DNA of 27,347 nt, taken from positions 1 through 27,347 of the forward strand of contig CALZAJ010000004.1 of NCBI GenBank assembly GCA_945613785.1. The letters run 5' to 3'. The position numbers and the translations under genes were made by a program. The DNA is from an uncultured Verrucomicrobiota bacterium. Lineage in GTDB: Bacteria > Verrucomicrobiota > Kiritimatiellia > RFP12 > UBA1067. Of the stretch, positions 7,633 to 15,589 are shown piece by piece. Below the pieces are notes generated by a model that was not told the origin of the DNA, made no database searches, and worked only from the letters and a program-made list of their open reading frames with translations. Each line of letters opens with the position of its first letter. Position 1 is the first letter of the stretch.

Positions 7633-9270
7633 ATGGACGCTCAGGCTTGGGAAAAGGTCGATGAACTCATAGACAAGAACCAGACGAAGACGATCAAGGA
7701 TCTCTTCGCGGAAGACAAGGATCGCGCGGCGAAGTTCTCGCTCGAGGCCGCGGGCTGGTTCCTCGACTACTCCAAGAACCGCATCGACGAGGCGACGATG
7801 AAGGCGCTCATCAAGCTCGCGGAGAAGGCAAACCTCAAGGAAGAGATCGAGAAGATGTTCACCGGCAAGAAGATCAACGCGACCGAGGGCCGCGCCGTTC
7901 TTCACACCGCGCTTCGCTGCCAGGACAAGAACGTCAAGATCAAGGTTGACGGCAAGGACGTCATGCCGGGCGTGCGCAAGGTCCTCGACCAGATGGCCGC
8001 GTTCTCCGACCAGGTCCGTCAGGGCAAGTGGAAGGGCTTCGCCGGCAAGCGCATCAAGAACGTCGTCAACATCGGCATCGGCGGCTCCGATCTCGGTCCC
8101 GTCATGGCGAACATCGCGCTCACGCCCTACACGAAGCGCAACATGAAGTTCTTCTTCGTCTCCAACGTCGACTCGACCCACATGGCCGAGACGCTCCGTG
8201 CGGTCAAGGCGAGCGAGACCCTCTTCATCATCGCGTCCAAGACCTTCACGACGCAGGAGACGATGTCCAACGCCGAGGCCGCCAAGGCCTGGTTCATCGC
8301 CGAGGCCCAGAAGGCCGGTCTCAAGAAGGCCGCCGCGGAAGCCGCCGTCGCCAAGCACTTCGTCGCCGTCTCCACGGCCGCGAAGGAAGTCGCCGCGTTC
8401 GGCATCGACACGAAGAACATGTTCGGCTTCTGGGATTGGGTCGGCGGCCGCTACTCGCTTCCGTCCGCGATCGGTCTTTCGCTCATGCTCGCAATCGGCC
8501 GCAACAACTACAAGAAGCTGCTCAAGGGCTACTACAAGATGGACCGTCACTTCCGCACGGCCCGCTTCAGCCGCAACATGCCGGTCATCCTCGCGCTCCT
8601 CGGCATCCTCTACGTCAACGGCTACGGCGCGGAGAGCTACTGCGTGCTGCCGTACGACCAGTACTTGAGCCGCTTCCCGGCCTATCTCCAGCAGATGGAC
8701 ATGGAGTCGAACGGCAAGTGCGTCGACAAGGATGGCAATCCCGTCACCTACTCGACGGGTCCGATCGAGTGGGGCGAGCCCGGCACGAACGGCCAGCACT
8801 CGTTCTACCAGCTCATCCACCAGGGCACGCACCTCATCCCGTGCGACTTCATCGGCTGCTCGAAGACGCACAACCCGATCGGCGACCTCCACGACAAGCT
8901 GATGGCGAACCTCTTCGCCCAGACCGAGGCGCTCGCGTTCGGCAAGACGGCCGAGGAATGCGCGGCCGAGGGCGTCGACAAGAAGCTCATCCCGTTCAAG
9001 ACCTTCGAGGGCAACAAGCCCACGAACACGCTCCTCTGCGATCAGCTCACGCCCGAGACCCTCGGCGCGCTCGTCGCGCTCTACGAGCACAAGGTCTTCG
9101 TCCAGGGTGTCATCTGGAACATCTACAGCTACGACCAGTGGGGCGTGCAGCTCGGCAAGGTGCTCGCGAAGGGCGTCCTCTCCGACCTCACGGCGAAGAA
9201 GCCCTCGGGCAAGCACGACGCCTCCACCAACCAGCTCATCGCCCGTTACCGTAAGGCGGTCGGCCGGTAA
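7633..9270 (+). CDS. pgi: Glucose-6-phosphate isomerase
   Basis: Cytoplasmic glycolytic enzyme interconverting glucose 6-phosphate and fructose 6-phosphate. The 545 residues match the long E. coli-type family almost end to end. The first signature block contains NIGIGGSDLGP, followed by ASKTFTTQETM and FWDWVGGRYSL. The active-site residues are visible as E382 in GEPGTNGQH, H413 in THNP and K509 in DQWGVQLGK. The ATG at 7633 is preferred over an in-frame GTG at 7627, because the AGGA of the ribosome-binding site ends 8 bases before the ATG and only 2 before the GTG. The gene has its own promoter and a strong terminator, so it is a single-gene unit. Its high GC and strong codon bias contrast with the gene before it. 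Confidence 0.97.
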   Translation: MDAQAWEKVDELIDKNQTKTIKDLFAEDKDRAAKFSLEAAGWFLDYSKNRIDEATMKALIKLAEKANLKEEIEKMFTGKKINATEGRAVLHTALRCQDKNVKIKVDGKDVMPGVRKVLDQMAAFSDQVRQGKWKGFAGKRIKNVVNIGIGGSDLGPVMANIALTPYTKRNMKFFFVSNVDSTHMAETLRAVKASETLFIIASKTFTTQETMSNAEAAKAWFIAEAQKAGLKKAAAEAAVAKHFVAVSTAAKEVAAFGIDTKNMFGFWDWVGGRYSLPSAIGLSLMLAIGRNNYKKLLKGYYKMDRHFRTARFSRNMPVILALLGILYVNGYGAESYCVLPYDQYLSRFPAYLQQMDMESNGKCVDKDGNPVTYSTGPIEWGEPGTNGQHSFYQLIHQGTHLIPCDFIGCSKTHNPIGDLHDKLMANLFAQTEALAFGKTAEECAAEGVDKKLIPFKTFEGNKPTNTLLCDQLTPETLGALVALYEHKVFVQGVIWNIYSYDQWGVQLGKVLAKGVLSDLTAKKPSGKHDASTNQLIARYRKAVGR

Positions 9271-9296
9271 GGTCCGTTGGTTCAGGAGCAACGCGG

Positions 9297-9330
9297 CGCA
9301 GGACGGGGTTTTCCCCGTCTTGCGTTTTTT
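9297..9330 (+). terminator. Strong intrinsic terminator of pgi
   Basis: A 12-bp stem (9297-9308 with 9313-9324, one G-T pair; core GACGGGG/CCCCGTC), a TTTT loop, then T9325-T9330. It is a textbook Rho-independent terminator 27 bases after the pgi stop. Confidence 0.93.
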
Positions 9331-9418
9331 AACGTTACTCGGGCATTGTCTGAAGAGGTTAAGGCAACCATCCGTTTGACGCGGGAGGTCGGAGATTTTG
9401 GCCCGTAATTTTCCCCTA

Positions 9419-9448
9419 TTGCACGCGAAGCCCTATTTTTGATATACT
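9419..9448 (+). promoter_or_regulatory. Promoter of rpsB-tsf
   Basis: TTGCAC (9419-9424), an 18-base spacer, then TGA-TATACT (box 9443-9448). The predicted start is near 9455, giving an unusually long leader of about 98 bases before rpsB. Confidence 0.65.
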
Positions 9449-9454
9449 ATCCAA

Positions 9455-9552
9455 CATTCTGTCCATGGTGGGCAGGATGAAGCGAATGAATCGGGGTATC
9501 CATCCTCGGTCAAAGCGGATTAATCGTACTTTAGATTAAAGGAGAAAACAAA
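9455..9552 (+). promoter_or_regulatory. Structured 5' leader of rpsB
   Basis: Three hairpins can be drawn between the predicted start and rpsB. CTGTCC pairs with GGGCAG (about 9459-9475), AGGATG with CATCCT (about 9474-9507), and TTAATC with GATTAA (about 9522-9541). The last abuts the AGGAG ribosome-binding site at 9540-9544, so it could control access to it. In other bacteria, S2 represses its own operon by binding the rpsB leader. The same role here is an inference. Confidence 0.4.
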
Positions 9553-10554
9553 ATGGAAATGCCAACCTCCCAGCTCACGGGAATTACCCTCAAGGACATG
9601 TTTGACGCCGGTCTGCACTTCGGTCACCAGACCAAGCGCTGGAATCCGAAGATGAAGGGTTACATCTTCGACAAGCGCAACGGCATCCACATCATCGATC
9701 TCACGCAGTCCGTCACGATGCTCGACGAGGCCGCCGCGTTCCTCCGTGACACGGTCCTCGACGGCAAGAAGATCCTCTTCGTCGCGACGAAGAAGCAGGC
9801 GGCTGAGATGGTCAAGAACGCGGCCGAGTCGGTCGAGCAGTTCTACATCACCGAACGTTGGCTCGGCGGCACGCTGACGAACGCCAAGACGATCCGTATG
9901 TCCGTCAAGCGCATGCGTCAGCTCCAGGCGACGGCCAAGGCCAACGGTGGCCAGCTCTCCGAGCACAAGCAGGAGGCCTCCATGCTTCGTCGCGAGCTCG
10001 CCAAGCTTGAGAAGAACCTCACTGGTATCGCCGAGATGGCCGAGCAGCCCGGCGCCGTTGTCATCGTCGACTGCGTCCGTGAGGCCAATGCCGTCAAGGA
10101 AGCTGTCCGTCTCCACATCCCCGTCGTCGCGATCGTCGATACGAACGCTGACCCGGAGCCGATCGACTACGTCATCCCCGGCAACGACGATTCCGTCCGT
10201 GGCATCGAGCTCATCATGAACGGTCTCACCAAGGTGATTAAGACCGCGAACAGCGAGTACAGCGCGAAGGCCGCCGAGGAATCCAAGAAGCGTGAGACCG
10301 CCCGCAAGGAGCGCGACGAAGCCGAGAAGGCCGCCCGCGCCGAGCGCAAGACGAAGGCCGCCGCGCGCAAGCCGGCCGGTGCCGCGCCTGCCAAGAAGGC
10401 TGGCATCGCCGCCAGCGTGAAGGCCGCCGCCCGCGCCGCCAAGGAAGAGGCCGAGGCGAAGGCGAAGGCCGATCTCGCCGCCAAGCGTCAGGCTGCGGTC
10501 GTTGAGGCCGAGGCCGCTGTCGCTGCGGCGGCTCCCGCCGAGCCGCAGGCCTAA
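9553..10554 (+). CDS. rpsB: Small ribosomal subunit protein S2 with long C-terminal tail
   Basis: Primary component of the 30S subunit, needed for mRNA binding. The S2 core spans about residues 1-238, with the hallmark LHFGHQTKRWNPKMKGYIF near the N terminus and ERWLGGTLTNAKTI in the middle. AGGAG (9540-9544) lies 8 bases before the ATG. At 333 residues it is some 90 longer than a typical S2. The extra C-terminal part (about 239-333) is almost entirely Ala, Lys, Glu and Arg. It is predicted to be helical or coiled early on, then low complexity ending in APAEPQA. The gene precedes tsf, the common bacterial order. Confidence 0.97.
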   Translation: MEMPTSQLTGITLKDMFDAGLHFGHQTKRWNPKMKGYIFDKRNGIHIIDLTQSVTMLDEAAAFLRDTVLDGKKILFVATKKQAAEMVKNAAESVEQFYITERWLGGTLTNAKTIRMSVKRMRQLQATAKANGGQLSEHKQEASMLRRELAKLEKNLTGIAEMAEQPGAVVIVDCVREANAVKEAVRLHIPVVAIVDTNADPEPIDYVIPGNDDSVRGIELIMNGLTKVIKTANSEYSAKAAEESKKRETARKERDEAEKAARAERKTKAAARKPAGAAPAKKAGIAASVKAAARAAKEEAEAKAKADLAAKRQAAVVEAEAAVAAAAPAEPQA

Positions 10555-10564
10555 GCAACCTGAC

Positions 10565-10584
10565 GGGGGAGCCCAGGCTCCCCC
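10565..10584 (+). terminator. GC hairpin between rpsB and tsf, no T tract
   Basis: GGGGGAGC (10565-10572), loop CCAG, GCTCCCCC (10577-10584). The stem is very stable but no T run follows. It more likely protects or processes the rpsB mRNA end, or causes partial attenuation, than fully stops transcription. No separate tsf promoter is evident. Confidence 0.5.
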
Positions 10585-10618
10585 GAACCCCTACATGCTG
10601 AATTGAAAGGTTTTGAAA

Positions 10619-11467
10619 ATGGCTATTACGATTGACATGATTAAGCAGCTCCGTGAGGCGACCGCCGCCGGCATGGGTGCGTGCAAGGAAGCTCTCACGG
10701 CGTGCAACGGCAACATGGATGAGGCCGTCAAGTATCTCCGCGAGAAGGGTCTCGCGGTTGCCGCCAAGCGCGTCGACAAGGAGTCCAAGCAGGGCATCGT
10801 CGCTCTCGCTGAAGCCGCTGACAAGAAGACGATGGCGCTCGCCGAAGTCAACTGCGAAACCGACTTCGTCGCCAAGACCGAGGCGTTCATCAAGTTCGTC
10901 GACGACGCGGCCAAGGTCGCGCTCGAGGGCAAGGACATCGAGCAGACGCTCAACGACGACTACAAGATGCTCCTCACCAAGACGGGTGAGAACGTGAAGA
11001 TCCGTCGCAGCGAGCGCTATGTGCTCGAGGGTAACGGCGTGCTCTCCGGCTACATCCACATGGGTGGCAAGATCGGCGTGCTCGTCGACCTCGAGACCGG
11101 TTGCGAGAAGTGCGCGGCGAATCCGGCGGTTGCCGAGGCCGCTCACATGCTCTGCCTCCAGATCGCGGCGAACGCTCCGAAGTATGTGAATCCCGAGGAC
11201 GTCCCGCAGGCCGAGATCGACGCTGAGCTCGAGATCAAGCTCAACGCGCTCAAGGAGCAGAAGGGCAAGCTTCCGCCCGAGGCCGCTCTCGTCGGCATCA
11301 AGAAGGGCATGGCCGCCAAGTACTGCACCCAGGTGTGCCTCACCAAGCAGGACTACGTCGCGGACGGCGATCTGACCGTCGAGAAGTATCTCGAGAAGGT
11401 CGCGAAGGACAACGGCCTGATGCCGCTCAAGATTCGCCGCTTCTGCCGCATGCAGCTCGGCGCCTAA
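10619..11467 (+). CDS. tsf: Translation elongation factor Ts
   Basis: Guanine-nucleotide exchange factor that recharges EF-Tu. The 282-residue length is standard. The N-terminal UBA-like domain contains LREATAAGMGACKEAL, and the EF-Tu-contacting signature NCETDFVAKTEAF follows. The ATG at 10619 is preferred over an in-frame TTG at 10613, because AAAGG (10606-10610) is 8 bases from the ATG. It is co-transcribed with rpsB across a hairpin without a T tract and ends at its own terminator. Confidence 0.97.
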   Translation: MAITIDMIKQLREATAAGMGACKEALTACNGNMDEAVKYLREKGLAVAAKRVDKESKQGIVALAEAADKKTMALAEVNCETDFVAKTEAFIKFVDDAAKVALEGKDIEQTLNDDYKMLLTKTGENVKIRRSERYVLEGNGVLSGYIHMGGKIGVLVDLETGCEKCAANPAVAEAAHMLCLQIAANAPKYVNPEDVPQAEIDAELEIKLNALKEQKGKLPPEAALVGIKKGMAAKYCTQVCLTKQDYVADGDLTVEKYLEKVAKDNGLMPLKIRRFCRMQLGA

Positions 11468-11485
11468 TTGGCGGTTGAAACCGAC

Positions 11486-11522
11486 AAGGGGGATCGTGGC
11501 GCCAGCTGCGGTTCCCCTTTTC
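11486..11522 (+). terminator. Intrinsic terminator of rpsB-tsf
   Basis: AAGGGGGATCG (11486-11496) pairs with CGGTTCCCCTT (11509-11519) over 11 bp with two wobbles. T-rich sequence (TTTTCGTCTT) follows. The proB promoter begins within 10 bases. Confidence 0.8.
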
Positions 11523-11530
11523 GTCTTAAA

Positions 11531-11539
11531 TGATAGAAT
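11531..11539 (+). promoter_or_regulatory. Promoter of proB, near-leaderless
   Basis: TGA-TAGAAT (box 11534-11539), identical to the box before the small ORF upstream of nth. The proB ATG starts 10 bases after the box, so the leader is at most a few bases and no Shine-Dalgarno site lies inside it. Confidence 0.65.
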
Positions 11540-11549
11540 ACGCTCCGAT

Positions 11550-12308
11550 ATGAGAATTGTCGTTAAAGTCGGTACGCATGCGATTGCGAAGAAAACGGGC
11601 CGTCCGGACTACCAGGCGTTGTCCCGTCTCACCACCCAGCTGAGCGCGCTGCGCAAGGCGGGTCATGAAGTCGTGTTCGTCTCCTCGGGCGCCGTTGCGG
11701 CGGGCGTGGAGGCCATGGGACTTTCCGCGCGACCGACGGACGTGAACGAGATCCAGATGTGCGCCGCGGTCGGCCAGGCCCGCTTCATCTACGAGTATGA
11801 GAAGCTCTTCGCCGCGCACGGCGTGAAGATCGGACAGATCCTCCTCACGCACTTCGACTTCGAGGAGCACCGTCGCGCGCAGAACGTGAAGAAGGCGCTC
11901 GACCGCCTCGTCAAAGCCGGCATCGTCCCGATCATCAACGAGAACGACGTCGTCGCCGATGAAGAGCTGAAGGGCAAGACCTTTGGCGATAACGATTGGC
12001 TGAGCTTCCTCATCGCCAAGCTCGTGAAGGCCGACGTGCTCATCCTCCTCACGACGGTGGACGGACTCCTCGACGCGACCGGGAAGCGCATTCCGCACGT
12101 CGATTCATTCAAGAACGTGCTCAAGCTCGTCCGTGCGGGCGAGAAGGGCAAGCTCTCGAAGGGCGGCATGGACTCGAAGCTGAAGGCCGTGAAGGCCGCG
12201 GTCGAGGCCGGTGTCGACACTTACATCGCGAACGGTCGCAAGTCGGTCCTGGTGCCGATCCTCGCCGGCAAGTCGGTGGGCACCTTCTTCCCGGGCAGCG
12301 CGCTCTAA
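11550..12308 (+). CDS. proB: Glutamate 5-kinase, catalytic domain only
   Basis: First enzyme of proline synthesis: phosphorylates glutamate to gamma-glutamyl phosphate for ProA. The amino-acid-kinase fold is clear: VVKVGTHAI at the N terminus, VSSGAVAAGVEAMGL, PIINENDVV, FGDNDWLSFLIAKLVKAD, LLTTVDGLLD, and KGGMDSKLKA. At 252 residues it lacks the C-terminal PUA domain of the roughly 367-residue E. coli enzyme, as in some other bacteria. A start 25 codons upstream is open in frame. The internal ATG at 11550 is chosen because a kinase begins with this MRIVVKVG segment and the -10 box lies just before it, whereas the upstream ATG falls before the tsf terminator. Its partner proA is about 12.6 kb downstream. 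Confidence 0.93.
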   Translation: MRIVVKVGTHAIAKKTGRPDYQALSRLTTQLSALRKAGHEVVFVSSGAVAAGVEAMGLSARPTDVNEIQMCAAVGQARFIYEYEKLFAAHGVKIGQILLTHFDFEEHRRAQNVKKALDRLVKAGIVPIINENDVVADEELKGKTFGDNDWLSFLIAKLVKADVLILLTTVDGLLDATGKRIPHVDSFKNVLKLVRAGEKGKLSKGGMDSKLKAVKAAVEAGVDTYIANGRKSVLVPILAGKSVGTFFPGSAL

Positions 12309-12334
12309 GACGAGTCGGGCAGTCAGGACAACTG

Positions 12335-12374
12335 GGACGGGTAGGGCTTCGGCCTTGCTCGTCCGACTTGTTTT
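12335..12374 (+). terminator. Intrinsic terminator of proB with UUCG loop
   Basis: A 13-bp stem, GGACGGGTAGGGC (12335-12347) with GCCTTGCTCGTCC (12352-12364), is closed by a C(TTCG)G tetraloop. TTGTTTT follows at about 12368-12374. The extra-stable loop supports a real terminator. Confidence 0.8.
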
Positions 12375-12442
12375 AGGAGTCCTCAAATTCCACGTAAGAT
12401 TCTTCTCGTCCGCGCGTTTTCTTCGGTGGTCCCCCCGTGTTT

Positions 12443-12451
12443 TGGTATAAT
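12443..12451 (+). promoter_or_regulatory. Promoter of the rmuC-addB-addA operon
   Basis: TGG-TATAAT (box 12446-12451), an extended -10 without an obvious -35. The start codon is 20 bases after the box. The roughly 13-base leader just holds AAAGGA (12459-12464). Confidence 0.65.
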
Positions 12452-12471
12452 CTAACTGAAAGGAATTTCTT

Positions 12472-13704
12472 ATGGTACCTGTGGTTCTGGCCGTCGCGTT
12501 GACCGTGTCCGTCGTGGCGATTATTCTGTTGGCACGCCGCCCGGCGGGCCTTTCGAACGAAGAGGTCGCGTCTCGCCTTGAGGCGAAGGATGAGGAGTGC
12601 CGCCGCCTGCTTGCGGCGGAAAACGAGAAGTTCGGTCAGCTCCTTCAGGCGGCAAAGCAGACGAACGACGCCAATCTCGACGCGCTGCGCAAGGAGTTCG
12701 CCGTTCTTGCGGCCGAAACCCTGGCAGGCAAGGCGCAGTCGCTGTCCCTTGAGAATGCGAAGAACGTGAAGCCGCTCTTTGATCAGCTCAAGGCCACGTT
12801 CGGCGAGTTGAAGATGGCCTCCGATTCGGCTCGCGAGGCGAATGTGAAGCTGGGCGAGAGCCTCAAGGGCAAGCTGGACGAAGTAGGTCTCAAGGCCCAG
12901 TCGCTCGGTCGTCAGGCCGACGAGTTCGTGACGGCGCTGAAGGGCGGCAACAAGGTGCAGGGCAACTGGGGCGAGGGCATCCTGACAAAGGTGCTGGAAG
13001 ATGCAGGCCTGAAGCGCGGCGAGAATTTCGTCGAACAGGCGGGCGCCCAGGGGGCGGGGCTTCCCGATGTCACGGTCTTTGACGGCGCGCATCGTCGCAT
13101 CCTCATTGACTCCAAGGTGAACATCACGTCTTTCATCGAAGCCGTGAACGCCTCTCGTGCAGGCAATACCGAGGCCTACGAAGCCGGTCTCAAGGAACAT
13201 GCCAAGAGCGTCCGCACCCAGATCAAGGGCCTTGCCGAAAAGAACTATCCGGCGAAGATGAAGGAGAGGGATACGGACCCGCAGGCCGACTATTCGGAAA
13301 TCGTGATCATGGCGATGCCGAGCGAGGCGACCTATGCGGCCGCGGTCACGGCGGACCCGACGCTGATCGCCTACGCAAATGAGCTGAAGATCGTGCTCGC
13401 TTCGCCGCAGATGCTGTTCGGCTATCTCGTCCTTTTCAAGGCCGGGCTCGACCGTCTGCAGGTCGATCGCAAGCAGCAGGAGATCGCCAAGCACGCGAAT
13501 TTCATCGTCGAGCGCATGGACAGCGCCTTCGAGGCCCTGTCGGCGGTCGGCGACGCGTTGCAGAAGGCCACGGACAAATATAACGCAGTGGTCGGCAAGC
13601 TTGGGGGCGGCTCGAATCCGCAGAACGTGCTGGCGCCGGCGAAGGAAATCCTGCGTCTGTCGGGCTTCTCCGGCAAATTGAAGTCTGAGGCCATGCAGTC
13701 CTGA
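12472..13704 (+). CDS. rmuC: DNA recombination protein RmuC family
   Basis: Membrane-anchored, coiled-coil protein with a nuclease-like core. RmuC family members limit DNA inversions and rearrangements. The 410 residues comprise one N-terminal membrane segment (about 2-22, VVLAVALTVSVVAIILLA), a long charged coiled coil (about 30-155), and the conserved core. The core shows GNWGEGILTKVLEDAGL, GLPDVTVFDG and ILIDSKVNITSFIEAV, whose D and DSK look like the PD-(D/E)xK-type signature. The start has AAAGGA 7 bases upstream. The addB start follows after 10 bases, so it heads a repair operon. Confidence 0.92.
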   Translation: MVPVVLAVALTVSVVAIILLARRPAGLSNEEVASRLEAKDEECRRLLAAENEKFGQLLQAAKQTNDANLDALRKEFAVLAAETLAGKAQSLSLENAKNVKPLFDQLKATFGELKMASDSAREANVKLGESLKGKLDEVGLKAQSLGRQADEFVTALKGGNKVQGNWGEGILTKVLEDAGLKRGENFVEQAGAQGAGLPDVTVFDGAHRRILIDSKVNITSFIEAVNASRAGNTEAYEAGLKEHAKSVRTQIKGLAEKNYPAKMKERDTDPQADYSEIVIMAMPSEATYAAAVTADPTLIAYANELKIVLASPQMLFGYLVLFKAGLDRLQVDRKQQEIAKHANFIVERMDSAFEALSAVGDALQKATDKYNAVVGKLGGGSNPQNVLAPAKEILRLSGFSGKLKSEAMQS

Positions 13705-13714
13705 GGGAAGTCCT

Positions 13715-15589
13715 ATGAGCAACCGAAAGCCCAAGTTCGTCGATCAGCTGGCCGACCGTCTCGCGGCCGAGGTGCGGACGCTTCCGAGCGGCGCGAAGTC
13801 GCTGGCGCATCTGCTGGTGGTCGTGCCGACCGCTCTGTCCGGGCGAAGGTTGCGTCTGGCCTTGGCGCGCCGCTTTGCGGGTGGACTCGTCCCGCCGCTG
13901 GTTCAGTTGCCGGCGCATCTCCTGGGTGAAACGGCTGACACGGTTGCGGGGCGGGCGGACGAAATCGTGGCCTTCTGGGAGGCGATGGGCGCGAAGGGAT
14001 CGATCGCGCTTGCGGCCATGATGTCCGACATCCGCGCGATTCTCGGCGCGAACGCCCTGACATTCTCCGATGTGGCGTCTCAGGTCGGCGAACTGCTGGA
14101 AGGCGACCTCGCGGACGTCGAGGTCGAGCGCTGGCAGAAGCTGGCCGAGACCGAGCAGGGCTATTACGCGGCGCTGGCGCGTCGCGGCACGACGGACCGC
14201 ATCGTGTCCGTCCAGAATCAGCTTGCGAATCCGTCGCGTCCGGAGGGCGTCGAACGGATTGTCGTCGCCGGCGTGCTCGATCCGATTCCCGTGATGAAGA
14301 AGGCGCTGGCGGCGCTTGGTCTTCCGACGGACGAGATTCTTCCCGACGACGCGACCGAGACACTCGCGGAATCGCAGATCGTCGCTTCCGGCACGGCGGC
14401 GGCGGAAGCCGACAAGGTCGCCGAGATTTTCGCGCGCGTGAAGGATCACGAGGCCTGGCCGTCGCTGTGTCTTGCCGATGCGCGCATGTTCCCGGAGATC
14501 CGTAGCGCCTTGCAGGCGCGCGGCATCGCCGTCCATGATCCGTCGCGGACCGCACTTGCGACCTCTTCGCTCGGGCACCTGGTGGCGCAGATCGCCGAAC
14601 TCCTCCGCACGGAATCCTATTCGGTCTTCTCCTCTTTCTTGCGTACGGGCGACGTGCGCCGCTGGCTGTCGGCCGAAAAGCATCTTTCCGAAGAGGAGAT
14701 GTCGAATGTCCTGATCGACCTCGACAACCGTCAGGCCAAACTGCTGCCCGAACGCGTTTCGGACATTGCGCCCAAGACGAATGGCAAGCTGCGCTCGATC
14801 TTCGACTTCGTCCAGACGCAGCTTCGGAAGAAGAGCGTTCGGGCGATTCTCCGATCCATCTTCCGAGACCATCCGCTCGACGAGCATGATCCGGATGCGC
14901 GCGAATTCGCCGCGGCGGCCGAGACGGTGAACGAACTGCTGGAAGAGTGCTTTGATCCGACCGTCCCGGAGGCCATTCGCCACGAACTCTTTGCCAAGCG
15001 CATCGGTGAGGCGACGTATTCGCTTGAGCCGGACGAAGGCGTGGTCGTGATGACGGACGGCTGGCTGGAGATTCCTTATCTTGAGGCGGACGAGCTGTTG
15101 GTGGTCGGTTTCAATGAGGGCGTCGTTCCCGAGGCTGTGGTGGGCCATCCGTTCCTGCCCGACGCGCTCCGCCGCAAGCTGGGGCTTCCCGACAACGAAT
15201 CACGCACGGCGCGCGACCGTCGAATCCTTTCGCTGGCGCTCGCGGGACGCGATCCCGCTGCGGTGACGTTCTTCTTCCACAATCTGGACGCCGCGGGCGA
15301 CGTGAAGAAGCCCTCGCGTCTTCTCTTCGAGACGGCCGACGATACGGACCTCATTGCGCGCGTCCGTCGCTTCTACGGTCTTCGTGCCGGCACGGCCGAG
15401 GATCGCGCGTTCGAGCTGCCTGAGTCCTGGAAGCTTGCGCTGCCCGTTCCGCCCGCGCATGAGGAGCTGCTCACGCTTTCGCCGACGCGACTGGACCGCT
15501 ACTTGAAGTGTCCGTTCACCTACTACCTCTCGCGCAAGGACATCCTCGGCGACAAGCGAATGAACGACCGTGAAGAGGAGCTTGAGTAG
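13715..15589 (+). CDS. addB: AddB helicase-nuclease subunit, N-terminal part ending at an in-frame amber codon
   Basis: Subunit of the AddAB double-strand-break resection complex. This 624-residue part carries the inactive-helicase region: LLVVVPTALSGRRLRLALA near the N terminus (no Walker A), then ADELLVVGFNEGVVPEAVVG (about 455-475) and LRRKLGLPDNESRTARDRRI, typical of AddB/RexB. It ends soon after RYLKCPFTYYL, the start of the nuclease domain, at TAG 15587-15589. The same frame stays open for 260 further codons carrying the rest of that domain. The whole would be about 884 residues. GAGGGA lies 6 bases before the ATG. The TAG may be a mutation, a readthrough site or a base-call error. Confidence 0.85.
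   Translation: MSNRKPKFVDQLADRLAAEVRTLPSGAKSLAHLLVVVPTALSGRRLRLALARRFAGGLVPPLVQLPAHLLGETADTVAGRADEIVAFWEAMGAKGSIALAAMMSDIRAILGANALTFSDVASQVGELLEGDLADVEVERWQKLAETEQGYYAALARRGTTDRIVSVQNQLANPSRPEGVERIVVAGVLDPIPVMKKALAALGLPTDEILPDDATETLAESQIVASGTAAAEADKVAEIFARVKDHEAWPSLCLADARMFPEIRSALQARGIAVHDPSRTALATSSLGHLVAQIAELLRTESYSVFSSFLRTGDVRRWLSAEKHLSEEEMSNVLIDLDNRQAKLLPERVSDIAPKTNGKLRSIFDFVQTQLRKKSVRAILRSIFRDHPLDEHDPDAREFAAAAETVNELLEECFDPTVPEAIRHELFAKRIGEATYSLEPDEGVVVMTDGWLEIPYLEADELLVVGFNEGVVPEAVVGHPFLPDALRRKLGLPDNESRTARDRRILSLALAGRDPAAVTFFFHNLDAAGDVKKPSRLLFETADDTDLIARVRRFYGLRAGTAEDRAFELPESWKLALPVPPAHEELLTLSPTRLDRYLKCPFTYYLSRKDILGDKRMNDREEELE

Noticed and set aside
8028..9254. 408-codon plus-strand ORF
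   Set aside because: Out-of-frame shadow inside pgi, full of Arg, His and Gly.
7615..9291. 558-codon minus-strand ORF
   Set aside because: Antisense shadow of pgi caused by its high third-position GC; repetitive Leu/Arg/Val/Glu composition.
10565..10584. rpsB-tsf hairpin as a full terminator
   Set aside because: No T run follows and tsf has no separate promoter; kept only as a processing or attenuation hairpin.
12373..15148. Long minus-strand ORFs (453 and 548 codons) over rmuC and addB
   Set aside because: Antisense shadows of well-supported genes, with no domain or start signal.
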